DNA of 64,000 nucleotides from assembly GCF_003583365.1 (NCBI RefSeq), contig NZ_QXED01000016.1, positions 40,483-104,482 of the forward strand, given 5' to 3'. This DNA is from Fibrisoma montanum. GTDB taxonomy: Bacteria > Bacteroidota > Bacteroidia > Cytophagales > Spirosomataceae. Both the position numbers and the translations under genes were made by a program. Positions 41,976 through 48,649 of the stretch are shown here, one piece after another. The notes beneath the pieces were generated by a model. The model was given only the letters and a program-made list of their open reading frames with translations. It was not told the DNA's origin and searched no databases. Positions within the stretch are counted from its first letter, which is position 1; the number at the start of each line of letters is the position of its first letter.

Positions 41976-42674
41976 CTACCCGTGACAAAGGGGAATGGCT
42001 TTCATATCATCGACCGGCCCCAAAGGCATAGCCGGGTAAATCCCCAGCCCTCTGATGAGCAGCCACGTTCCCAGCAGAAGTGTAACAATCGGCAGCGCCC
42101 GGCTGAATTGCCGACGTAGCGGCTGCGACAGATACCCGGTCAAAACCCGAACGCCGAGCAGCGCAGGTAACGTACCCAGGCCAAAACTGACCATGTAGCT
42201 CATTCCCGCCAGTATAGTATCACTGACCAGCGTACTGGCCAGCGCTACGTATACAAACCCACAGGGCAGCAGCCCATTCAGGAACCCCATACCCAGCCAG
42301 GCCGGGAGAGAGGGGCGATGCAGGAGCCGTCCTAGTGCCGACGATAAACCGGTACGCTGTGGTAACCACCGGCTCAGCGGGCTACCGCTGGTGCCGGTCA
42401 GTCCCCAGACGACCAACAGTAATCCGGCCCCGATGGACACGGGACGTTGCAAACTGATCAGCAGCAAACCCTGCCCCAGCAGGCCAAAAACAGCACCCAG
42501 GCCGGCATAAGCCGCAATCCGCCCGACGTGGTAGGTCAAAATCCCCCACGGTCGCTGCCAGCGCGGCAACCGCCCCAGCGGTAAGGCCATGGCCAGCGGC
42601 CCACACATACCGACACAATGCAGGCTACCGGCCAGTCCGGTCATGAAAGCGGCTGTCCACCAGAGAGTATTCAT
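41976..42674 (-). CDS. SafE/TauE-like membrane protein of the cbb3 cluster
   Basis: From ATG 42674 (232 residues) it has about six membrane helices in two repeats. It begins WWTAAFMTGLAGSLHCVGMCGPLAMALPL, the conserved His-Cys-x-x-Met-Cys-Gly start of the family that accompanies cbb3 oxidase genes (labelled sulfite exporter TauE/SafE or UreH-like). GFLNGLLPCGFVYVALA near 128 is a second conserved block with Pro-Cys. The Cys/Met residues suggest copper delivery to the oxidase. It overlaps ccoH by 4 bases. Confidence 0.85.
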   Translation of the reverse strand: MNTLWWTAAFMTGLAGSLHCVGMCGPLAMALPLGRLPRWQRPWGILTYHVGRIAAYAGLGAVFGLLGQGLLLISLQRPVSIGAGLLLVVWGLTGTSGSPLSRWLPQRTGLSSALGRLLHRPSLPAWLGMGFLNGLLPCGFVYVALASTLVSDTILAGMSYMVSFGLGTLPALLGVRVLTGYLSQPLRRQFSRALPIVTLLLGTWLLIRGLGIYPAMPLGPVDDMKAIPLCHG

Positions 42675-43099
42675 AAATACAGTTCCTTTTCGGCGTAGTA
42701 TTCCTGCTCCCCGTCCGACCAAGTCAGCTGGACGCGCCAGTACCCTTTGGCCAACGGCGCCGTTGAGACCGTCTGCCGACTCATAGCGTTCGCGGCAATC
42801 GGGACGGTGAAATCCAGCCGTCGGTCGGCTGGTCGGTAGAACGTTACGTTCCCCTGGCGGACAGACGCCGGAAGCGTAAAGACGACCTGCTGCAACGCCC
42901 GCTGGTACGTCATCGACGCAGCGCCCGACAACCGGGCCGTGTTGCTGATCCGGTTGATCTGCCGTTGAAAGTTCAGTTCATCCTGGTAGTAATCGTCACG
43001 GACCAGATCGACCCGCTGCCGGCTCATCAGAAACACCAGGCTGCCGATGAATCCGGCAAACAGGATGAAGGTTAACACGATGCTTTTTCCCCAGTTCAT
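42671..43099 (-). CDS. ccoH: CcoH/FixH assembly protein of cbb3 oxidase
   Basis: From ATG 43099 the product is 142 residues: one N-terminal membrane helix (SIVLTFILFAGFIGSLVFLM) and a FixH periplasmic domain (DLVRDDYYQDELNFQRQINR, YQRALQQVVFTLP, ISTAPL-type VSTAPLAKGYWRVQLTWSDG). FixH interacts with the oxidase during assembly and stabilises it. The frame upstream of 43099 consists of octanucleotide repeats and is not taken as coding. A second, truncated copy of the C-terminal half is at 26575. Confidence 0.88.
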   Translation of the reverse strand: MNWGKSIVLTFILFAGFIGSLVFLMSRQRVDLVRDDYYQDELNFQRQINRISNTARLSGAASMTYQRALQQVVFTLPASVRQGNVTFYRPADRRLDFTVPIAANAMSRQTVSTAPLAKGYWRVQLTWSDGEQEYYAEKELYL

Positions 43100-43108
43100 A
43101 GGTTTAAA

Positions 43109-43240
43109 GAGTGAAAGAGCGAATGAGCGAGAGAGTGAAAGAGTGAAAGAGCGAAAGAGTGAAAGATTGGCAGAGTACGTATTCGCTGCGCTCGGCGGTC
43201 CAATTCGCTCATTCACTCATTCACTCTTTCGCTCATTGAT
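43109..43240. repeat. Inverted 8-bp minisatellite between ccoG and ccoH
   Basis: Seven tandem 8-bp units of the type GAGYGAAW run from 43109 to 43164. After a 36-base centre, at least four units follow in the opposite orientation (about 43203-43236). Together they can fold into an imperfect hairpin. The right arm contains the last codons and the stop of ccoG (residues MSERVNE), so the repeat defines the ccoG C-terminus. Confidence 0.8.
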
Positions 43241-44799
43241 ACAGGTCCCAGAAAACTTGTTTTTACGTTATCAAGCACCTCGTCGCCCGACAGCACCTCA
43301 AGCTCAATCGGTGTGCTGTTTTGCCGGATGGTTTTCTCGGGCAACAGGATGAAAAACGTGCCTTTTGTCAGCTCATTAGCCGGTACCTCCCTGATTGGCT
43401 GCACGAAACGTATGGTAGCTTCAGGATGGCTGAGCCGGAACCGAATCGGCTGCGTCTGGTTCGTTTTGTTGACCAGCTCAATGAGGTACAAATTGGACAC
43501 CTGGTGGTTCGCTTCGCGTTGAAACAACTGCCCCGGCGCCCGCAATACCGTAACTTCGACCGCGGCCCGGCTGACGAGCAGGAACACGAGCACGCCAACC
43601 AACCCCGCCAGCACCGCACTGTAAGCCGCCATCCGACCGTTGAACCGCACGGGTTGGCGGTGCTCAATGCCCGCCAGTGAGTCAATACGAATCAAACCGC
43701 GCGGCCGGTTGAGCTTGATCATCACGTCGTCGCAGGCGTCCATACAGGCCGTACAGTTGATGCACTCCAGCTGGCTGCCGTTCCGGATATCAATACCCAT
43801 GGGGCAGACCTGCACGCAGAGTTTGCAGTCCACACAGTCTCCGTGCGGGGCAGGGGTGCTTCGCGCAGGGGGCAGGGGGCGCAGGGTTTGGGGCGTGAAG
43901 CGTGGGGCATGGGGCAAGGGGCTGAGGGCGTGGGGTACAAGGTTGACCTCACAAGTCTTACCCCGCGCCCCCTGCCCCACGCCCCTTGCGCAAAGCACCC
44001 CTGCCCCTTGCCCCACGCCCCTTACCCCCTGCCTTTTCCCCCGCGGTTCGCCCCGAACGTAGTCGTACGCGACGATCAGGGAGTTTTTGTCGAGCAGAAC
44101 GCCCTGCAACCGACCGTACGGGCAGATGGTGGTGCAGACGATTTCCCGGAGTCTGGCGAATACCAGGTAAAACACCCCCGTAAATACCAGGATTGCCGCC
44201 AGACCGCCGAGATGCCGGGCCGGGTCGTCGGTAACCAGCGTCAGCCACTGATCCCGCCCGATGAGGTACGCCAGAAACGTATTGCTGATGACGAACGACA
44301 ACAGAAAAAACACACTGTGCTTCGCAGTCTTTTTGACAACCTTTTCGGTTGTCCACGGGCCGGCATCCAGGCGTCGGCGGGCGTTGTGGTCGCCTTCGAT
44401 CAGCCGTTCGACTCTACGGAAAATCATTTCCATGAAGATCGTTTGCGGACACGCCCAGCCGCACCAGACCCGCCCGTAGACGACCGTAAACAAGGCAACG
44501 AACGTAATGAACGTCAGCAGACCAATGGCGACCAGGTGGAAATCCTGCGGCCAGAACGTAACCCCAAAGAAGATGAACCGGCGTTCCAGTACGTTGAACA
44601 GAAACAACGGATGCCCATCGACCCACACGAACGGACCGGCAAACAAAGCCGCCAGCAATACCCACGCCAGGCCAGTACGCCAGCGATAGAGCCGCCCCGC
44701 CACCAGGCGGGGATACAGCCACCGTCGGCCGCCGTTGGCATCGGCATTGGGCACACGGTCGCGGAAGGTGGTCGGGGCGGTAGCTACGTTGCTTTCCAT
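43213..44799 (-). CDS. ccoG: CcoG, cbb3 oxidase accessory 4Fe-4S protein, with an in-frame palindromic insertion
   Basis: The 528-residue protein has several membrane helices in the N-terminal ~210 residues. A ferredoxin domain follows with CVDCKLCVQVCPMGID and CINCTACMDACDDVM, and a last membrane helix and Ig-like domain are C-terminal. CcoG reduces copper for the oxidase. Between YDYVRGEPRGK and the first Cys motif are about 65 extra, low-complexity residues (GVRGVGQGAGVL, SPLPHAPRF, LRPLPPARSTPAP) encoded by a G-rich imperfect palindrome. This explains a length well over the usual 460-480. The frame stays open, so the protein may still work. The C-terminus is built from the octanucleotide repeat. 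Confidence 0.9.
   Translation of the reverse strand: MESNVATAPTTFRDRVPNADANGGRRWLYPRLVAGRLYRWRTGLAWVLLAALFAGPFVWVDGHPLFLFNVLERRFIFFGVTFWPQDFHLVAIGLLTFITFVALFTVVYGRVWCGWACPQTIFMEMIFRRVERLIEGDHNARRRLDAGPWTTEKVVKKTAKHSVFFLLSFVISNTFLAYLIGRDQWLTLVTDDPARHLGGLAAILVFTGVFYLVFARLREIVCTTICPYGRLQGVLLDKNSLIVAYDYVRGEPRGKRQGVRGVGQGAGVLCARGVGQGARGKTCEVNLVPHALSPLPHAPRFTPQTLRPLPPARSTPAPHGDCVDCKLCVQVCPMGIDIRNGSQLECINCTACMDACDDVMIKLNRPRGLIRIDSLAGIEHRQPVRFNGRMAAYSAVLAGLVGVLVFLLVSRAAVEVTVLRAPGQLFQREANHQVSNLYLIELVNKTNQTQPIRFRLSHPEATIRFVQPIREVPANELTKGTFFILLPEKTIRQNSTPIELEVLSGDEVLDNVKTSFLGPVSMSERVNE
43847..44045. repeat. G-rich imperfect palindrome inserted inside ccoG
   Basis: Arms 43847-43873 and 43981-44007 match in 25 of 27 positions as inverted repeats. 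Shorter GGGGCAAGGGGC and GCGTGGGGC units repeat in both arms. The length keeps the reading frame. Related sequence is found between ccoQ and ccoNO (45859-45934) and in ccoI (from 63929). Confidence 0.8.
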
Positions 44800-44833
44800 A
44801 CGTTGTTCAGGGCTGGTTTATAAAGTCAATGGC

Positions 44834-45667
44834 TTACCGCATCGCAACGGGTGTATCGCCCGATCCGGCCACTTTTTCACCCTGGGGTTCTTTGGCACCG
44901 GCCGGGTTGGTACCCTGCAGCGACAGCACGTAGCTGGTCACCTGCTGGATCTGAAGCGGGTTCAGTTGCTTTTTCCAGGCAATCATCCCCTTCTCGGGCA
45001 CTCCCTCCGTAACGGTGTGAAAGACCGCCTTCACGTTGCCACCGTGCAGCCAGTATTCGTCGGTCAGGTTCGGGCCGACTTTCCCCTCGGCGTTGGTGCC
45101 GTGGCAGGCCGTACAATACTGCGTGTACAGTACTTTGCCCGATTCGACGCTCTTGCTGTCCTTCAGCAACGTCACCGTGTTCTCATTGATGGAACCAGCT
45201 ACTTTTCGGATATACTCTTCGCGCTGTTTCTCCGCGATGGCCACCTCCTGGGTATATTCCTGCTCCATGATGTTGCCCGTACCGATCACGTGGAAGACCA
45301 GCAGATAGATGGCCGCAAAACCCATGGTGCTGTAAAACAGATACATGAACCAGGGCGGAGTCGGGTTGTCCAGCTCGTTGATGCCGTCGTAAGCGTGTTC
45401 CATCACCAGATCACGCTCCTGGCTCAGCGGCTTCAGTCCGGACACCCGCTGCCAGAACGTTTGTTTCTCCCCGACGGTCTCAGCGGGTTCAATCAGCGGC
45501 CGGACACTCAGGTACAGATGCAGGGTAGCGACGGCCAGCACGGCGCAGCCCGCCAGAATAAGAAGCAGCAGGACCACCAGCAGTAAGTCTTCGCCGGTCT
45601 GTAGGTTCCAGATTGAGGACGAGGCTGGGTCGGGGGCCATCAGGAGTAAGGTAGGTAACGTGTCCAT
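44834..45667 (-). CDS. ccoP: CcoP, cytochrome c subunit of cbb3 oxidase (single heme)
   Basis: The 277-residue protein has N-terminal membrane segments (LLLVVLLLLILAGCAVLAVATLHLYLSV and WFMYLFYSTMGFAAIYLLVFHVI). It has one cytochrome c domain, with heme motif CTACH in YTQYCTACHGTNAEGKVGPNLTDEYWLHGG near residue 190 and a distal Met in KGMIAWKKQLNP. Proteobacterial CcoP has two hemes; one is the usual form in Bacteroidota. It passes electrons to the CcoNO core in the membrane. It lies 6 bases after ccoQ. Confidence 0.92.
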   Translation of the reverse strand: MDTLPTLLLMAPDPASSSIWNLQTGEDLLLVVLLLLILAGCAVLAVATLHLYLSVRPLIEPAETVGEKQTFWQRVSGLKPLSQERDLVMEHAYDGINELDNPTPPWFMYLFYSTMGFAAIYLLVFHVIGTGNIMEQEYTQEVAIAEKQREEYIRKVAGSINENTVTLLKDSKSVESGKVLYTQYCTACHGTNAEGKVGPNLTDEYWLHGGNVKAVFHTVTEGVPEKGMIAWKKQLNPLQIQQVTSYVLSLQGTNPAGAKEPQGEKVAGSGDTPVAMR

Positions 45668-45673
45668 AGAAAG

Positions 45674-45844
45674 CTAAGCGTCAGTAGTATCATCTAAAGG
45701 CAGGCGGCTGACCTGATCAATGTGCCTGCGATCGACCAGCACCAGATAAAGCCCAACCAGGCAGAAGAAAACCAGAAAGGTCATAAACGAGGTAACCATG
45801 TACACGTCGGCTCCGGGGAGTTTGGCTATGAATTGCTTGAACAT
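45674..45844 (-). CDS. ccoQ: CcoQ-like small subunit of cbb3 oxidase
   Basis: From ATG 45844 the product is 56 residues with one membrane helix (VTSFMTFLVFFCLVGLYLVLV) and a short polar tail (DRRHIDQVSRLPLDD). The size, topology and position between ccoNO and ccoP identify it as the CcoQ-type subunit, which stabilises the complex. Sequence conservation in this family is low, so the call rests mainly on context. Confidence 0.8.
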   Translation of the reverse strand: MFKQFIAKLPGADVYMVTSFMTFLVFFCLVGLYLVLVDRRHIDQVSRLPLDDTTDA

Positions 45845-45858
45845 AGTGTTTTTGGTTT

Positions 45859-45934
45859 GGGGCAAGGGGCGAAGGGCGTGGGGCTGGGGGCATAGGGTAA
45901 CATCACCCTTAGCCCTATGCCCCCAGCCCCACGC
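45859..45934. repeat. G-rich palindrome in the ccoNO-ccoQ gap
   Basis: Arms 45876-45897 and 45913-45934 are perfect 22-bp inverted repeats (GCGTGGGGCTGGGGGCATAG...), and the right arm ends 1 base before the ccoNO stop complement. A GGGGCAAGGGGCGAAGGGC unit at 45859 precedes the left arm. It may act as a transcript-stabilising or attenuating hairpin after ccoNO, and belongs to the same family as the ccoG and ccoI insertions. Confidence 0.8.
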
Positions 45935-45935
45935 A

Positions 45936-48164
45936 TTATTTTTCCAGTTTCTTAATGTCCGTTCCCAGCCGCTGGAGGTAAGCGATCAGAGCAACGATCT
46001 CACGGTCCGATTCCACGTTGATACCGTCTTTGGCCAGCCGGTCGCTGATCCCCTGGGCCTGCGTCTTCAGGTCGTCATTGGCGTAGGTAATCGTCTGGTC
46101 GTCGTATGGCACCCCCACTTTTTGGAGCGCCCGCAGCTTATCCGACGTATTGGACAGGTCCAGTTCCTGCGACAGCAGCCACGGATAGGCCGGCATGATC
46201 GACCCCGGCGACATCGACTCCGGTTCGCGCATGTGGTGGTAGTGCCAGGAATCCGGGTACTTGCCTCCCTCGCGGTGCAGGTCCGGGCCCGTCCGTTTCG
46301 ACCCCCACAGAAACGGGTGATCGTAGACGAACTCACCGGCTTTTGAGTAGTCGCCGTAGCGCTCCGTTTCGCTGCGGAACGGCCGGACCAGCTGGCTGTG
46401 GCAGTTGACACAACCCTCGCGGATGTAGAGGTCGCGGCCCTGCACTTCCAGCGCGGTGTAGGGTTGTACGGAAGCAATCGTCGGGATGTTCGACGCCACC
46501 ATGAACGTTGGCACCAGTTCGACCAGCGACCCGATCAGAATCACAACCAGCGACCCCAGCAGCAGTGGCATCGGCTTGCGCTCGAACCAGCGGTGCCAGT
46601 ACGTATCCTGACCGATCGGGGTGTAGGCCCGTTCGAGCGCAGGCGCTTCGACCGGCTCATTAGTCGTCAGCGTTCCTGCGGCCATGGTCTTGAACAGATT
46701 GTAAGCCATCAGGATCGCCCCCAGCAGGTAGAGCGTTCCGCCCAGGGCCCGCATCATGTGCATGGGCAGAATCTGCAGCGTCGTTTCGAGGAAACTCGGG
46801 TACTTCAGGACCCCATCGGGCGTAAATTCTTTCCACATCATGCCCTGCGTAAAGCCGGAGATGTACATCGGTACGGCGTAGAAGAGGATACCGAGCGTGC
46901 CGATCCAGAAGTGCGCATTCAGCAGCTTTTTCGAATGCAACGGTGTGTGGTACATCCGCGGAATCAGCCAGTACAGCATGGCAAAGGTCAGGAAGCCGTT
47001 CCAGCCCAGCGCGCCGACGTGTACGTGCGACACCACCCAGTCGGTGAAGTGCGCGATGGCGTTTACGTTCTTCAGCGACAGCATCGGTCCTTCAAACGTC
47101 GCCATACCGTAGGCCGTCAGGCCCACCACCATGAATTTCAGGATGGCATCCTCACGCACTTTGTCCCAGGCCCCGCGGAGCGTCAGCAGCCCGTTGATCA
47201 TTCCGCCCCACGAGGGAGCAATGAGCATAATCGAGAACACAACCCCCAGCGACTGCGCCCAGTCGGGCAACGAGCTATACAGCAGGTGGTGCGGACCGGC
47301 CCAGATGTAGATAAAAATCAGGGCCCAGAAGTGCAGAATCGAGAGCTTGTACGAATACACCGGGCGCCCCGCCATCTTCGGCAGAAAGTAGTACATCATA
47401 CCCAGATACGGCGTCGTCAGGAAGAACGCCACCGCGTTGTGTCCGTACCACCATTGCACCAGCGCATCCTGCACCCCGGCGTAGAGGTAATAGCTTTTGA
47501 ACAGGCTCACCGGCATCTCAAACGAGTTGACAATGTGCAGCACGGCCACCGTCACGAACGTAGCGATGTAGAACCAGATGGCGACGTACATATGTCGTTC
47601 GCGCCGTTTGATAATCGTACCGAACATGTTGATGCCGAATACGACCCAGATCAGCGTAATGGCGATGTCGATGGGCCACTCGAGTTCGGCGTATTCGTGA
47701 GAGGTGGTCAGGCCAAGCGGCAGCGTAACAGCCGCCGACACGATGATGGCCTGCCAGCCCCAGAAGTGAAGCTTACTCAGCCCATTGCTGAACATCCGGG
47801 CTTTGCAGAGCCGTTGCAGCGAGTAGTACACGCCCATGAAAATGGCGTTGCCGACGAAGGCGAAAATCACCGCGTTGGTGTGGAGCGGACGAATCCGGCC
47901 GAACGTGGTGTACTGGTTGCCCAGGTTAGCAGCCGGGGCAAACAACTGACTGGCGATCAACACCCCGACCAGCATCCCGACCAGCCCCCAGATGATGGTG
48001 GCTATACCAAAATCGCGGACGATGCGGTTGTCGTACTCAAAGTACTCCACATGGGGAGCGGCTTTACGTCCCGGTAGTGGCTGGTCGGCCGCGTCTGGCC
48101 GGGCCGCGTTCGGCCGGGCCGCGTCAGGCGGCATAATCGAAGGTGGTTTCTGCGAAACGTTCAT
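45936..48164 (-). CDS. ccoNO: Fused CcoN-CcoO, catalytic core of cbb3 oxidase
   Basis: The 742-residue protein is a natural fusion. Residues up to about 490 are the heme-copper subunit CcoN with about 12 helices and its His ligands (HTNAVIFAFVGNAIF, WWYGHNAVAFFLTTPYLGMMYYFLP, AGPHHLLYSSLPDW, HFTDWVVSHVHVGALGWNGF). The rest is the mono-heme CcoO with REGCVNCHSQLVRPF and MPAYPWLL (Met ligand). This fusion is typical of Bacteroidota. It reduces oxygen to water with high affinity in the cytoplasmic membrane. ccoS lies 16 bases upstream. Confidence 0.96.
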   Translation of the reverse strand: MNVSQKPPSIMPPDAARPNAARPDAADQPLPGRKAAPHVEYFEYDNRIVRDFGIATIIWGLVGMLVGVLIASQLFAPAANLGNQYTTFGRIRPLHTNAVIFAFVGNAIFMGVYYSLQRLCKARMFSNGLSKLHFWGWQAIIVSAAVTLPLGLTTSHEYAELEWPIDIAITLIWVVFGINMFGTIIKRRERHMYVAIWFYIATFVTVAVLHIVNSFEMPVSLFKSYYLYAGVQDALVQWWYGHNAVAFFLTTPYLGMMYYFLPKMAGRPVYSYKLSILHFWALIFIYIWAGPHHLLYSSLPDWAQSLGVVFSIMLIAPSWGGMINGLLTLRGAWDKVREDAILKFMVVGLTAYGMATFEGPMLSLKNVNAIAHFTDWVVSHVHVGALGWNGFLTFAMLYWLIPRMYHTPLHSKKLLNAHFWIGTLGILFYAVPMYISGFTQGMMWKEFTPDGVLKYPSFLETTLQILPMHMMRALGGTLYLLGAILMAYNLFKTMAAGTLTTNEPVEAPALERAYTPIGQDTYWHRWFERKPMPLLLGSLVVILIGSLVELVPTFMVASNIPTIASVQPYTALEVQGRDLYIREGCVNCHSQLVRPFRSETERYGDYSKAGEFVYDHPFLWGSKRTGPDLHREGGKYPDSWHYHHMREPESMSPGSIMPAYPWLLSQELDLSNTSDKLRALQKVGVPYDDQTITYANDDLKTQAQGISDRLAKDGINVESDREIVALIAYLQRLGTDIKKLEK

Positions 48165-48180
48165 AGCAATTACGGACTGG

Positions 48181-48351
48181 TTATTCGGGGCTATTGGTGG
48201 CAGCGGTTGGTTCAGTATCCTCCAGCAGAATGCGGATCGAAGGTGTATACAGATCGTCGTGCTGACCGGTACGCATCGACCAGAGAAAGGCTCCCAGGAA
48301 CCCCAGCGCCATCAGCAGACTAATACCGATCATGAAAAAGATGATGTACAT
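48181..48351 (-). CDS. ccoS: CcoS, cbb3 oxidase maturation protein
   Basis: This short frame of 56 residues starts MYIIFFMIGISLLMALGFLG (one membrane helix). It continues AFLWSMRTGQHDDLYTPSIRILL, where WS-R-GQ-DD matches the CcoS signature (WAxKxGQFDDLxxPAxxIL type). CcoS is needed for heme insertion into CcoN. It is the first gene of the cluster, directly ahead of ccoNO. In many genomes it follows ccoI; here ccoI is about 14 kb away at the end of the window. Confidence 0.88.
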   Translation of the reverse strand: MYIIFFMIGISLLMALGFLGAFLWSMRTGQHDDLYTPSIRILLEDTEPTAATNSPE

Positions 48352-48649
48352 ACCCTGAGCATTTAGTACCTCAAAAGTCAGGGGAATTGGCCGGGCGATG
48401 TATGATGCCCGTCAGCCCGGCGACTGATAAACTTCAGGCGCGGAAGTAACCGAAGCCGGGCGGCTGTTTTCGGGCCGGTCATCGTTGAAACAGAACTTCA
48501 GGCAGCTCATCCCGATTATTTGTCAGTTTGACCAAAAGGACGGGGTGTAGCCGGAGGGCGGTTCTATATTAGCCCAACTGCGCGATGTCGGGCTGCTTCC
48601 GTAAGACAATCGTCTGGCTGGCGAGTCGCGTATCTGATCGATACCCTGA

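Noticed and set aside
42671..43216. CcoH extended to 43216
   Set aside because: The extra N-terminal codons are octanucleotide repeats (LSLFRSFTLSLSRSF-like) and overlap the ccoG stop; the FixH family starts at the membrane helix after ATG 43099.
43109..43240. Considered as a CRISPR array
   Set aside because: Units are 8 bp without spacers and occur in both orientations, so this is a minisatellite palindrome. No cas genes and no other array-like repeats were seen in the window.
43843..44823. Long plus-strand frame across the ccoG region
   Set aside because: It is antisense to the conserved CcoG protein; its apparent coding character comes from GC-rich codon bias and the G-rich repeat.
46398..48077. 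559-codon plus-strand frame opposite ccoNO
   Set aside because: A pure shadow of the conserved oxidase gene; the translation is rich in Arg/His/Gln with no domain.
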